Assembly: GCF_958450345.1 (NCBI RefSeq)
Contig: NC_088780.1
Location: 46,120,033 to 46,184,032, forward strand
Reading direction: 5' to 3'
From: Calliphora vicina
Lineage: Eukaryota; Arthropoda; Insecta; Diptera; Calliphoridae
Length of the DNA stretch: 64,000 nt
Shown here one piece after another: positions 47,798 through 58,268 of this stretch; position 1 is the first letter of the stretch, and every line of letters starts with the position of its first letter. The position numbers and the translations under genes are program-made. The notes under the pieces were generated by a model, which ran no database searches, was not told where the DNA came from, and saw only the letters and a list, made by a program, of their open reading frames with translations.

Positions 47798-48763
47798 ACT
47801 TGTACTGCAAAGTATTAATTAGACAGTGAAATGTGTACAATAAAAAATCAAACAAACTTAAATTTGAAATGAATAAAATAGTGGAAAATATTTTACTTTT
47901 AATATTTAATGTTTTTTTAATGAAAGCTTAAATTGTATTTAAATTTTTAATACTTATTTAAACAATTGGTATTTATTTCATAAGGATTATTGTTGCAAAT
48001 AATGTTATTACCACAACAATACAACAGACATTTAATATTAAAATATTTTATTTCTGTCTTATCCTTGTTTAAATTACCCATTTAAAGTTTCTGGCAATAA
48101 TAAAAAAATGTGTGTATATGTGTTTTTATAAATAATAAAAATAACAATGAACTTATGTTCTTCAGTAAAAAATAAAGTCCACAAACTTTACAAAAAAGAA
48201 ATATTCCATGATGGCAATAAACGAACAAAGTTTTGTATTTCATTTCTTTAGTGTTTTTTTTCTTGGTTTTTTTGACACTTATACTTATTCGTCTATCCCA
48301 TACTGGAAAAGAAAAGTTTTCCTTGTTTAACAAGGTCCCCATAGACATGCAATAAAATTTATTTCATTTTTAACTCACACCTACCAAAAGGCATTTTATT
48401 TAAATGCTTAAGAGAATTTACATGGGTCGTTTCTGTTCATTTCATAACTAGTACATAACATGTATAATATATACTAATTTGGTTGTTGAATATGTAACAC
48501 ATTCATTATGATATTGGTCGCCAGTCCAATAAAACACATGAGCATTTGTCATTTTTCTAATATTGATTTTTACAGTCCCATATGTAGTGTACCACGTATA
48601 TGTATTAAGGTGGCTCTTATTTTCAAATTTTCGATGCTTGCATGGTCTAGAATTGTTCTCCATCATCTATAAATAAATGCTGACAATTTTAGTAAAATCA
48701 TATAAGCGATTGCATATTTTATTTGAAATTTATAGTTTTGCGACAAAGTAAGAGAGCTATATT
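47798..48763. other. AT-rich DNA with a small dispersed repeat
   Basis: 48604-48640 (TTAAGGTGGCTCTTATTTTC, TTTTCGATGCTTGCA) resembles 33957-34010 and the start of the element at 46632. No gene is recognised. Confidence 0.5.
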
Positions 48764-48771
48764 CTCATTAC

Positions 48772-49636
48772 CAGGGAAACCAAAATATGCAAATGCATGT
48801 TTTTTCTGGTGAGTCTAATGGGCACATGGATAAGATATTTACACGTTTCAGAACTATTTAACAATTTTGGCATCGATTTGTTAGTGCATATTTTTGCATG
48901 TTTTACATTTAAATTCATATTTTTGCATATATTTGTTTTAGGAGCATATTTATGTCATATTTTTGCGTTTTAGAGCATATTTTACTGTTTAATAGCATAT
49001 TTTGACTTTATCAAAAACAAATTTTGTCTTACTTATTTTCGCTGTTGTGTTACATGTTTTTACTTCCTTTGTTTAAAATTCAAAATTGAAAAATATATTT
49101 TTTTTAATATAAAATAAGCACTATTTTAATAATAGCGCCATCTAAATATCAAATTTTAGTTCTAATTCAAACTCAATCGTTCTAAGTGTTAAAGAAATTT
49201 TATCTTTTAAATTCGCTGTCGAAAGAACATTTTCTATGATAAAAATGTTTTCAGATCCAATAGACAACGATTTTTATTTAAAAATTTAAGTCAACATTTT
49301 GTAATTGCAATAATAACCATAATTGAAGAAGTGACTTTATATTTATATAAAATATCATCAAAAAATACCTCTCGAGGACTTTTCATAACTTAAGTTCCTA
49401 TTGTTTTTATGTTGTATTTATTTTTTGTTATACATTTTAGTTCTTGTTATTTTTGTTTATTTTATGTTACTTTTACCTTTTTAGAAATGAATTGTATTGA
49501 TTTTTGGTTAAAAATTATGTAAAAGTTTGTTTTTTAAGAGACTATTTTTTAAATTTTAATAGCATATTTTAAAGTTTTTACTGCATATTTAAAGCGCTTA
49601 AAACGCTTTTTTTAGAGCATATTTCCGGTTTCCCTT
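48772..49636. mobile_element. hAT element with GCATATTT arrays
   Basis: The left end is CAGGGAAACC, and the right end is GGTTTCCCTT (last base differs from expectation). The flanks are a perfect 8-bp duplication CTCATTAC (48764-48771, 49637-49644). GCATATTT/TTTTGCATAT motifs crowd the left (48785-49010) and right (49560-49625) ends. The interior has no recognised transposase. Confidence 0.88.
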
Positions 49637-49660
49637 CTCATTACCAATACTCATCTTCTA

Positions 49661-50760
49661 TCTATATATATAAAACATAATAGACCGCTTTCGTTGGAAA
49701 GGAAATTTTCTGAAGATGGTTTCAGACACCTAAAATACTACATTAGGTCCATTCGTAAAGCCGATTTTCGAATTTTTCCATACAAACAATTTTTCCAAAT
49801 TTGAACTTTTGAAAATTTTGTATGTAGGTACCTGATATCATAGAGAAGTATACATAGAGCGAAACTCTGCTGTCAAACACCTAACTCAGTTATCAAAAAC
49901 CTAAGTGGTAAGAATATATTAGTAAAAAAAAAACTATGTGAAAACAAAAACAACACTCGTATGTGTGATTATTTTGGGAATTATTTTGTTTGAGTATTTT
50001 TTAATTTCCGCTCTATGTGTATTTATCTATGCCTGACATGATGTGTAGATCCACTAAGAAGAAATTTTTGGAAATTCGAATTTTAAGGGGATAAAAATGT
50101 GTAAAATCCGGAACTAATAAAGCTAGCACTAAAAGTCGAACTTAATCTGAATTTATGCAAAATATGCAAGTAGACAGATGTGTGGTACTTTTTGATTTTT
50201 CTACTTTTAAGGGTATAAAACGGGCAAGAACCGAGTTTTTGTACTTTTTTGTATCCCATATCCCAGAAATTAAATTTAAATGGAATTTTAGTACTTCTAC
50301 AAAAATTTCAAATGGAATTTGGCACTTTTTTATATTTGAACGTCAAGTCGAACTTAATCTGAATTTATGCAAAATTTGCAAGTGGAGAAATGTGTGGTAC
50401 TTTTTGATTTTTGTACTTTTAAGGGTATAAAACGGGCAAGAAACGAGTTTTTGTACTTTTTTGTATCCCATATCCCAGAAATTAAATTTAAATGGAATTT
50501 TAGTACTTCTACAAAAATTTCAAATGGAATTTGGCACTTTTTTATATTTGAACGTCAAATTGTTCTTTTTTTTTTGGTACTTTTTTTATTTTTTATGAAA
50601 AAAATTAAAAATTTTTCTACAGACTGGCAAAAAATTTCTCATAATGCGGTACTTTTTGAAACATATTTGAAAATATTTTCAGTTTGCTGATTCTACTTTA
50701 GAAAATCTGAGTGGTTAATAAAGAAAATACCATGTTTTAGCTTAGTAGGGTATTGGCTAG
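49661..50760 (+). mobile_element. Helitron-like non-autonomous element
   Basis: It starts A|TCTATATATATAAAACAT and ends AATACC...GGTATT (possible 6-bp stem, 17-base loop), then GG, CTAG|T. No helicase is present. It contains the 212-bp tandem duplication. Confidence 0.6.
50132..50560. repeat. Tandem duplication, 212-bp unit, two copies
   Basis: AAGTCGAACTTAATCTGAAT, TGTGGTACTTTTTGATTTTT, GGGTATAAAACGGGCAAGAA and TTTGGCACTTTTTTATATTT recur 212 bp apart with few differences. The matching 90-codon frames in each unit are a by-product. Confidence 0.9.
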
Positions 50761-50794
50761 TTTAATATAATGATGGAAAATTTAGTGAAAAAAC

Positions 50795-51498
50795 TTGTAA
50801 GTAAAAACAACTTAGAACGGTATATGTCTTAAATACCCTCCACCTGCATACATATTTTTAAGGTTGATATATATGGGATCTATAACCAATTATTGGCCGA
50901 TCATCATAGCATTAGGTATAGCGATTTTGGTATATATGGGGATTAGTTATGACGAAAGTGATTTTCGGAAGTGAACTTTATATGGGGGCTATGGTCAAAT
51001 ATGGGCCGATCCACAAACAATTTAGTGCTGTGATTTCTTTTAGCACTAAACTTATTTTTGCTGAATTTTGTATGGATACTGCAATTCTGAAGGCATTTAT
51101 AGACCATAGAACCATATTTCGGGAAAAAATTTCTATGGGGGCTAGGAGAAATCATGAACCGATTCTTATAATTTTCACCAGAGTTAGTCGTTTTATTATA
51201 AAAATAACGTGTGTAACGTTTTATGGTATTATCTGCAATGTGGTCCCAGACATATTTACACAAATAGGTTGTCTCACATTTTGGTTCATAGCTCCGCTTC
51301 TACTGAACCGATTTTGCTGATTTTCAATAACAAACTGCTTAGGACAACAATAAACATATTTTTTGCAAGTCTACCAATTTTGTTTGCGTATTTTGGACAT
51401 GAGCGTGTTTTACACAGACGGACAGACAGACGGACATGGCTCAATTGACTTCGAATTTCATAAGGATCAAGAAGATACTTGTGGTGGTGGAGGATATA
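50795..51498 (-). mobile_element. DINE-1-like repeat, diverged subfamily
   Basis: AATACCCTCCACC at one side and GTGGTGGTGGAGGATATAA at the other. It has a GACGGACAGACAGACGGACA microsatellite followed by TGGCTCAATTGACTTCG, very close to the Drosophila INE-1 wording. Internal GGAAGTGAACTTTATATGGG blocks match other copies. Confidence 0.75.
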
Positions 51499-52205
51499 AA
51501 ATATGTTTCCCAACTGTTTAAGATGTATGATGAACAATATTAGATTTTACATTTATAATTGGGGAAAAGAGACAAAAGTTTACTGGCAACACCGATTCTT
51601 GGTGAGAGCTAAAAGAGAGTATAACTAATACAATCGTAAAATGCAATAGCATAGGTTGCCTTCCCTGGTCTAGATACATATATAAAAATCAATAATAAAA
51701 AAAAAAATATTTCTAAAAAAAAGTATTTCGGCGGGTGCTGGGGGCTACAATTTTTTTACAAAGATATTCCCCAGAAGTTTCTTTAAATGATGTATATAGT
51801 CATTGGATGGGCTTCGACGGTCTTTTTTTTTGGCAAGCTATATAACATTCCTAGAAAAAAATATCAGTATATTTGAGACCAAAGTTTAAAGGACTATAAC
51901 AGGAAAATGGAGAGGCCCATAAATATAAGATATACACTTAATAAAAGCCTATATCAATGTTTATCTATGTTTTGAAGTATGAATTTCTATATGGTAAAAC
52001 AATTGAGATATATGTAATTTAGTAAAGCAGTAAAATATTAAAAAAAATTTACGAAAATATGATTCAAAATTGTTTGAACTTCTGGCGCTTCTGTCCAGAA
52101 AACGAAATGTCCAATTGAAAAACTCATTTGTATCGGAGGAGAGGATATTGTCAGCTTCCGAAAAAACTTAGTTTTTCCTAACTCTGAAGATACCGATTTT
52201 CATAA
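51499..52205. other. No gene recognised
   Basis: AT-rich. A GGCGGGTGCTGGGGGC patch lies at about 51731, of unknown meaning. Confidence 0.45.
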
Positions 52206-52214
52206 ATTTGTCCG

Positions 52215-52745
52215 CCTAGATTTTGATTTGGAACCACAATGCGATTGCGCATAAATCAGCCTGAATTTGACCGATGGCGTGGATAATGTTGGCTTTGAGA
52301 GCCGCTGCAGTTTTTGGCTTATTAGCATAGACCTGTGTCTTAAGAAAATCCCTCAAGAAAACATATAACGGGGTCAAATCGTACGATCTCGGTGGCCAGT
52401 TCACATCACCTCCACAATGCACCTTCCTATTGAAACCACATGTCGTTGGTGTCCATATCAAAATCCACATCAAACAGTGACTTTTTCGGTATTCATTGGA
52501 CGCTCTTTGATCTCATGTGGATTGGTATCGTCCTAAATTCAACAATTTAGTTTTTTGACGTATTCATTCAGAAATGGGACTCATCGCTGAAGGTAATATT
52601 TTGATGAAAATTACGGCCAAAACAGAACAACAATTTTATCATTTGCACGTGTTGTTGAACGCTATACCCGTCCATGGGGTATGGAAAACCAAATTGAATA
52701 AATTGCATACAATTCGACAGATGAAGCTTCAAGAATATTTGCTAA
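52215..52745 (-). pseudogene. Tc1/mariner-superfamily transposase remnant
   Basis: Minus-strand reading: ITFSDESHF (about 52600-52572), with DE around the first catalytic acid; then a short degenerate stretch; FDMDTNDMWFQ (about 52465-52434; DxMWFQQDGA region with the second acid lost); then, after a frameshift, GDVNWPPRSYDLTP and QVYANKPKTAAALKANIIHA (about 52407-52270). The NWPPRSxDLTPLDxFLWG block is characteristic of one mariner-like insect branch, not the one at 61 kb. It is broken by stops and frameshifts and is inactive. Confidence 0.8.
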
Positions 52746-52765
52746 ATATTAGGGATGTTTAATAT

Positions 52766-53405
52766 TGAGATTGAAATCAAACCTTGACTACATAAATACC
52801 TACGATTGAAGCCAATCTTTGACTACATAAAGACCTGAGATTGAAACTAAACCTTGACTATATAAAGACCTACGAATGAAGCCAATCTTTGACTACATCA
52901 AGACCTATGATTGAAGCCAATCTTTGACTACATCAAAACCTATGATTGAAGCCAAATATTGACTGCATAAAGACCTACGATTGAAGCCAATCTTTGACTA
53001 CATAAAGACCTGCGATTAAAGCCAATCTTTGACTACATCAAGACCTATGATTGAAGCCAATCTTTGACTACATCAAGACCTATGATTGAAACCAAATATT
53101 GGCTGCATAAAGATTTGCTATTGAAACGAAATCTTGACTACATAAAGAACTACGATTGAAGCCAAAGATTGAATACTTAAATACCTACGATTGAAGACAA
53201 ACTTTGACTTCATAAAGACCTACGATTGAAGCCAAACATTGACCACATAAAGACCTAAGATTGAAACCAAAACTTGAATACTTAGCGACCTACGATTGAA
53301 GCCAAACTTTGACTACATCAAGACCTACGATTAAACCCAAACTTTGACTACATAAAGATCTACGATTGAAGCCAAACTTTGACTTCATAAATACCTACGA
53401 TCATT
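52766..53405. repeat. Minisatellite, 35-bp unit, about 18 copies
   Basis: The unit reads GATTGAAGCCAAACTTTGAC followed by TACATAAAGACCTAC. Variants (CATCAAGACCTATG, CATAAATACC) are intermixed and the length is nearly constant. The unit is not a multiple of three, so no periodic protein results. It abuts the mariner remnant. Confidence 0.95.
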
Positions 53406-53570
53406 TAGTGTTTATTAGAATCAGAAACAATTTTCCCAATTTTGAAAATGTAAAATTTGAGGTTATGTTAATTTTTTTATATTTAAACATCTATGGATAA
53501 ATTTAATATAAAAACTATTTTTTTTAAATATTGCTCATTTGACCTAAACCAGAAATGTGCAACGATTTTG

Positions 53571-53818
53571 CACAGTGGTATAGAAAACAAAAGAGGGAAA
53601 TAAGTCTGTAACTTCTGAATGCTTAGTCCGATTTGAATGAAATTTTACATGCGCAAGGAAGAAGTATGGCCGCACACCTGGTGAGCCCATATAGTCAAAA
53701 TTCAAAACATAAACTAGACAATACTTCTTCTTTGCGCATGTCAAATTTCAATCAAATCGGACTAAGGGTTTAGAAGTTAAAGATTTATTTTCCTATTTTT
53801 TTTTTCTATACCACTGTG
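53571..53818. mobile_element. Inverted-repeat MITE, arms about 100 bp
   Basis: CACAGTGGTATAGAAAA opens and is mirrored at the close. The arms share CTGTAACTTCTGAATGCTTA, CCGATTTGAATGAAATTT and CATGCGCAAGGAAGAAGTAT. The arms meet around a short centre. No target duplication is visible. A half copy is at 14219. Confidence 0.8.
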
Positions 53819-55425
53819 TGTTTCTTAAATTTTCAGCATTTGTTTTTTAGATGACGAAGAATAATTTTAGATATTGAGAGCATGTAAAAAGTGGAAATTA
53901 AAGACACATACCTAGATGTGTTCATGTTGATTTTATAAAATCCTAGTGAAAATATTGGACGAAGGGTATTTGAGAGTCTGCACAACCCAATGTAACATAC
54001 AAACTTTTTTCCCTTTGTCATTCTAAATGAATTTAATGAGAAGTTTAGGAATTTCAATCATATAAATTCTTTCAACATTGCTATAATTTGTATTACGTTA
54101 AATAAATTGTTAAATAAATTACTGAAAATTATTTTAATAGGATTTGCTTAAGGCAACAAAAGCACAAAAAATTGTTGAACTCTTTACAAACAATTATAGA
54201 AAGTGTTAAATAAAACACGTAACAATTTTAACTGTTGAACTAAAATAATAAAAAAAACACACACAAACTATAAAATAAAACATACGAAAAAAAGCGAACT
54301 TTGTCATTTAAACTCACTTTAAAAGTCAATTTTAGTTTAAAGCACAATTAAACAACATACAGGCAAATTTTCCCTACATATAAAATATAGCAGTACGTAC
54401 GTACAGTCTGAATAAATTGACTATCTTGTGTTGTTGGCCCATTAAACTATACACAGTCACGTATTTACTTATCTACATACATAAGTATACATGTAAATAT
54501 ATATGTAGATGTGTGTATGTATGAATATTTGTATTTAAACCTCAACATCCTTTGAGAGGAAATAACAGGTTACAGACACAAGCACAAATACAAACAGAAT
54601 TACACATCAACAGCAACAGCCACACCACCACCAACAACAGCAAGAGAAAAAGAGAACAGTCTTATACCAACAAAAAATGGAAATGATTGTTATGGCGCAA
54701 CATTTAGCGGAAATAGATGAAAGCACCCGTTAGATAGGAATTAAGGGAAATGGTAAATTTTTTTTTAACTAAATGTTTTCATTTTATTACATTTTTTAGT
54801 TACAATTTTTGTTTCAGCGAATTTGTTAAAATGAAATTTAATAAAAACTAAATGATTTATTTTTTTTTTCTGTTAAACAATAACAGCTAAAATTATTGCA
54901 TATATTCGCTTTGTGTCCCTGGAATTTTATCATAGCAAAGCAACAAAAATATATAAATTACATATTCCCTGAAATTGTTTTACAAATACATATAAATAAC
55001 TACATATTTTTTTATTTGTTCATGTCATAAATATGTATGCGGAAACAATGAAATGAGTGGTCACAAGTTGTAGTGATAGTGACAGGATTTTATATTATTG
55101 AAATAAGTAGAATACAATACACTCTTTATTACTTTAGTACCAGAGTTAAGAATCAAAATGTGAGACAACGTAAAAAAAACTTGATATTTTTCAAATTATT
55201 TTTTGCTATTTTCTTTAAATATATTGCAGATTTGGAGTCGAAGGTCAATAGCACTCATTACATAATAAAATAAATAAATATTAGATACAGATAATACCAA
55301 TTAAATCGGTCCATGATTTATCCTAGTTCACATACAAATTTGTTCTCGGAATATGCCTATAGAATATTAAATATTATAAATATGTTAATAAATATATAAT
55401 AAGTACTTGTTTTAATTATTGGTTT
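53819..55425. other. AT-rich DNA; A/C-rich patch at 54570-54655
   Basis: ACAGCAACAGCCACACCACC and ACCAACAACAGCAAGAG (about 54608-54650) resemble the CAN-rich 5' untranslated or coding tracts of dipteran genes, but no frame or splice pattern supports an exon. Confidence 0.45.
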
Positions 55426-55429
55426 ATTC

Positions 55430-55740
55430 ATTAAATTTCAACCAAAAAATGTAAATCAAAATTTTTTAATTAAATATTTAATATTTTTAAAAATTTATTA
55501 TCACCTCGACTTTCTGATATAAAACAGAAAATGTTCCAAGTCCCAAAAAAGGACATACAAGATGCAGAGGCACTTCTTCTTAACTGTGATTATTTGTCAT
55601 TATAAATCTTTCCAAATAATTAATAATACTCCATTATCAGATTTCAAAAATATTTCAAATCATGGATTTTAGAACGTTTCTTGTCTCTCCTGTAATATTT
55701 CTGAAAAGCTAACGAAATGATTAATAAATTAAAATTTTAA
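55430..55740. repeat. Copy of the inside of the AACCGGTTAACC element
   Basis: It matches 18400-18700 in reverse complement (ATTATCACCTCGACTTTCTG, CACTTCTTCTTAACTGTGAT, TAATACTCCATTATCAG). No element ends are present here. Confidence 0.8.
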
Positions 55741-55915
55741 GAAAAAAACACATTAATGAAGACAAATTTATTGCAAAATGGTATGTACAACAAATTCAAT
55801 TCAACATTTCGTAAAATCATCCCTAAGTTTTTAATGAATCATTAGTAAGATTTAGCTTAACTTCTAGAATTATGTGGAATTTAATTTTAATTTTGTATAG
55901 TTTTACTAGCTGTCC

Positions 55916-56165
55916 CGGCAAACGTTGTTTTGGCATAGCTGACACAAAGTTTGAAGACTCCCACTATAATAGTACTCCAGATATGGAATAATAAATTTAT
56001 TCTTTGTATGGGAGGTGCCATGTCCATTGTACCAATATAGGTCAATTGTGAATCTAAACCATCCAGGGACCCACTCAAACACACACAACAAATTTCATCG
56101 AAATCGTCCCAGCCAGTTAAGGAGCCAGTTAAGGAGGAGTTCAGTTACTAACAAACGTGCAGAAG
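55916..56165 (-). mobile_element. Helitron-like 3' end on the minus strand
   Basis: Read on the minus strand it finishes GCCAAAACAACGTTTGCC, GGGACAG, CTAG then T: a stem that is GGCAAA/TTTGCC in intact relatives, then CTAG. On the other side it runs into the foldback copy at about 56166, so its 5' end is missing. Confidence 0.6.
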
Positions 56166-57010
56166 AATTATATGGGGCATTTCACGTCAAGTGAACCAAC
56201 TTTTGAAATCGATGTCTTCCGATCGCGATGAAATTTGCACCAATGTTAGTTCTATTGGATAGTAATTCGGACACCATTTTTCAACAAGATCGGTCAAGAA
56301 CTCTCTGAGTTATAGGAGGTCAAAATTTGACATTTTGGCCAAACAGGTGTTTTTTTTTATCCATATAACTTATTACCTATTGTTCTTAGCAAAATGTGTC
56401 CCAAATAGTTTAGATAGCTATTTATGCAATCTTTCGAAAAAAAAAATTAAAAAAATTTAATAAAATATTTTTGATTTTTTTTTTAAATCAAAAATATTTT
56501 TGACTTTTTTTTCAAAATGGGCCCTTTTTATTTTTTTTTATTTTTTTAAGAAAGCTTAGGTCTTTTCCTAAGCGACCTATATGGTCGCTTAGTGGGATGC
56601 GAGTGGGATATCTATCAAAAAAAATATTTTGTAACTCAAGATTTAAAATTTTTGAATTTTTTTGCAAAATCAAAAACTTTGTTGACTTTTTTTAAAAAAA
56701 TGGACCCATGTTTTAATTTTTTTTTTTGCTCAGAAGAAAGCTTATGTGTTTTCCTTTAACACCCTTTTTGTCGCTTAGTGGGATGCGAGTGGGATATCTA
56801 TAAAAAAAATGTTTTGTAACTCAAGACATACAATTTTTTACTTTTTTTTGAAAAATCAAAAACCTTTTTGACTTTTTTTTTCCAAAATGGACTCTTTTTT
56901 TATTAATTTTTTTTTCTCAAAAGAAAGCTTATGTGTTTTCCTTTAAAACCTTTTTGGTCGCTTAGTGGGATGCGAGTGGGATATCTATCAAAATAAATGT
57001 TTTGTAACTC
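56166..57010 (+). repeat. One-armed foldback-family copy
   Basis: ATATGGGGCATTTCACGTCA opens a 290-bp unique head, clearly diverged from the arms at 58182-60726. Three monomers of about 185 bp follow, each with TCGCTTAGTGGGATGCGAGT (about 56585, 56770, 56957). No opposite arm adjoins directly. Confidence 0.8.
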
Positions 57011-57617
57011 AAGACAAATGTTTTTAAATTGATTTTTTTCATATTTGTGTGTAAGTGTTTCTAAAACCTTAAAAATAAAAACCACAACAACTGACCGATA
57101 ATAGCCACTGGAGGGGTGCAATATGAGGCCGACCGCTATTAATTTTCCACCCCCAAAATTTGTCTGAGTTTTGTATCTTGCGGCTTTTTTAGTCAATCCT
57201 AGAGGTAGTTTTCAGCGCACGTGATTTTCATTGTTAAAATATCAGGTGCCCCAGAAACAAATTTTTGGAATCAAGTGGAAATATTTTATGGCCCTTCTCC
57301 GAAGTACCAGTTTATTTATTATTTTATGACATTTGACTTTAAGAAGTGGGTGGAGAGGTAGAAGTTGACAGGTAGGTTATTTATATGGTGGTTTATTTTT
57401 ATTATTATTTGTAACATTTGGTTAAACTAGGTACTTTAGTATGTAAGCCCTTCTTGACCCTAATAAAAGATTTTAGACTCATTCATTAAAACGTACTACC
57501 TATATGATCTTAAAAATCTATATATTGTCATTCTGAAGACATACGGAAATCAGTTTTTTAGAAACAGCGTTAAAGTTAAGACGTGTGTTATTTACATAAA
57601 TACTTACAAAATTCAAA
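57011..57617. promoter_or_regulatory. Non-repetitive upstream region of the 57.6-kb ORF
   Basis: Unlike its surroundings, this is mixed-composition sequence with no partner in the window (for example ACTGGAGGGGTGCAATATGA). It precedes an ATG in AAAATG context. It could hold a promoter and 5' leader, but no specific element is visible; this is inference from position. Confidence 0.3.
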
Positions 57618-58268
57618 ATGTCTACGACTTCTAAAAAGGCTAAGGTTGAAAATGAAATTTATTCGTCTTTTTGTTTTAATCCCTTTAACAAAATGAAGCA
57701 CAGATCATCAGATATGCGAAATATTTCCGACGGCTTATTAAAAAAATTCCCTACGCTGTCAAAACGATTGAAAATTTGTGGATCATGCAGGAAAGAGCTC
57801 GGAAAGTTGAACGAATTACCGAATTTGAATAGTAATGAGCCTTGCGTTGAAGTTATTCCAGATGAAGACAAAAGTAATTCCGAGAATGAAGACAGAACTG
57901 TTGATGATGATGGTTATTCTAACTTTTCAAATTCAACGAATGAGTGTCGAAACCAATACCATAAGGATGCAGTAGAAGTTCTTGAACAAATAAAAGAGAA
58001 ATACAAAACGTCACAGAGTGAAGCTGAAAGAATTCAACTTCTCACGCTTGCTCCAAGAACATGGAGTTCTGCAAAAACAATGACTGAGTTTGGAACGTCT
58101 CAACGAAAAGCAAGAATTGCTAAACAATTGGTTGCTGAGCATGGGATTCTCACACTCCCAAACAAAAAGAAGGGAAAAACTTTACATATAATCTTTCTCT
58201 TTATATATATGGGGCATTTCATGTCAAGTGAACCAACTTTTGAAATCGATGTCTTCCGATCGGGATGA
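57618..58268 (+). CDS. Unrecognised protein, N-terminal part, truncated by a foldback element
   Basis: The frame has 216 codons, but only residues 1-188 look native; the rest is encoded by the foldback arm that begins at 58182. The native part has a lysine-rich start, a CGSC knuckle in LKICGSCRKELGK (residues 51-63), an acidic linker (81-98), a charged likely helix (115-140), then TLAPRTWS (143-150) and a possible helix-turn-helix (148-175) ending in a basic KKKGK (183-187). From memory, uncharacterised aphid, hydra and other animal proteins share the CxxC, LAPxSWS and KKKGK pattern and continue much farther; I could not verify this. It has no internal stop and composition unlike its neighbours. 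Sequence after the foldback (60727, reading FSEKVFK then a stop) may be the continuation. It could be a host gene fragment or a transposon-carried ORF. Confidence 0.6.
   Translation: MSTTSKKAKVENEIYSSFCFNPFNKMKHRSSDMRNISDGLLKKFPTLSKRLKICGSCRKELGKLNELPNLNSNEPCVEVIPDEDKSNSENEDRTVDDDGYSNFSNSTNECRNQYHKDAVEVLEQIKEKYKTSQSEAERIQLLTLAPRTWSSAKTMTEFGTSQRKARIAKQLVAEHGILTLPNKKKGKTLHIIFLFIYMGHFMSSEPTFEIDVFRSG

Noticed and set aside
50155..50690. Two similar frames of 91 and 107 codons
   Set aside because: Arise from the 212-bp duplication; no conserved protein features.
52766..53405. CRISPR-like appearance of 35-bp repeats
   Set aside because: Units are contiguous, with no unique spacers, in a eukaryotic context: a minisatellite.
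54570..54655. CAN-rich stretch as an exon or leader of a host gene
   Set aside because: No start, frame or splice signals could be assembled around it.
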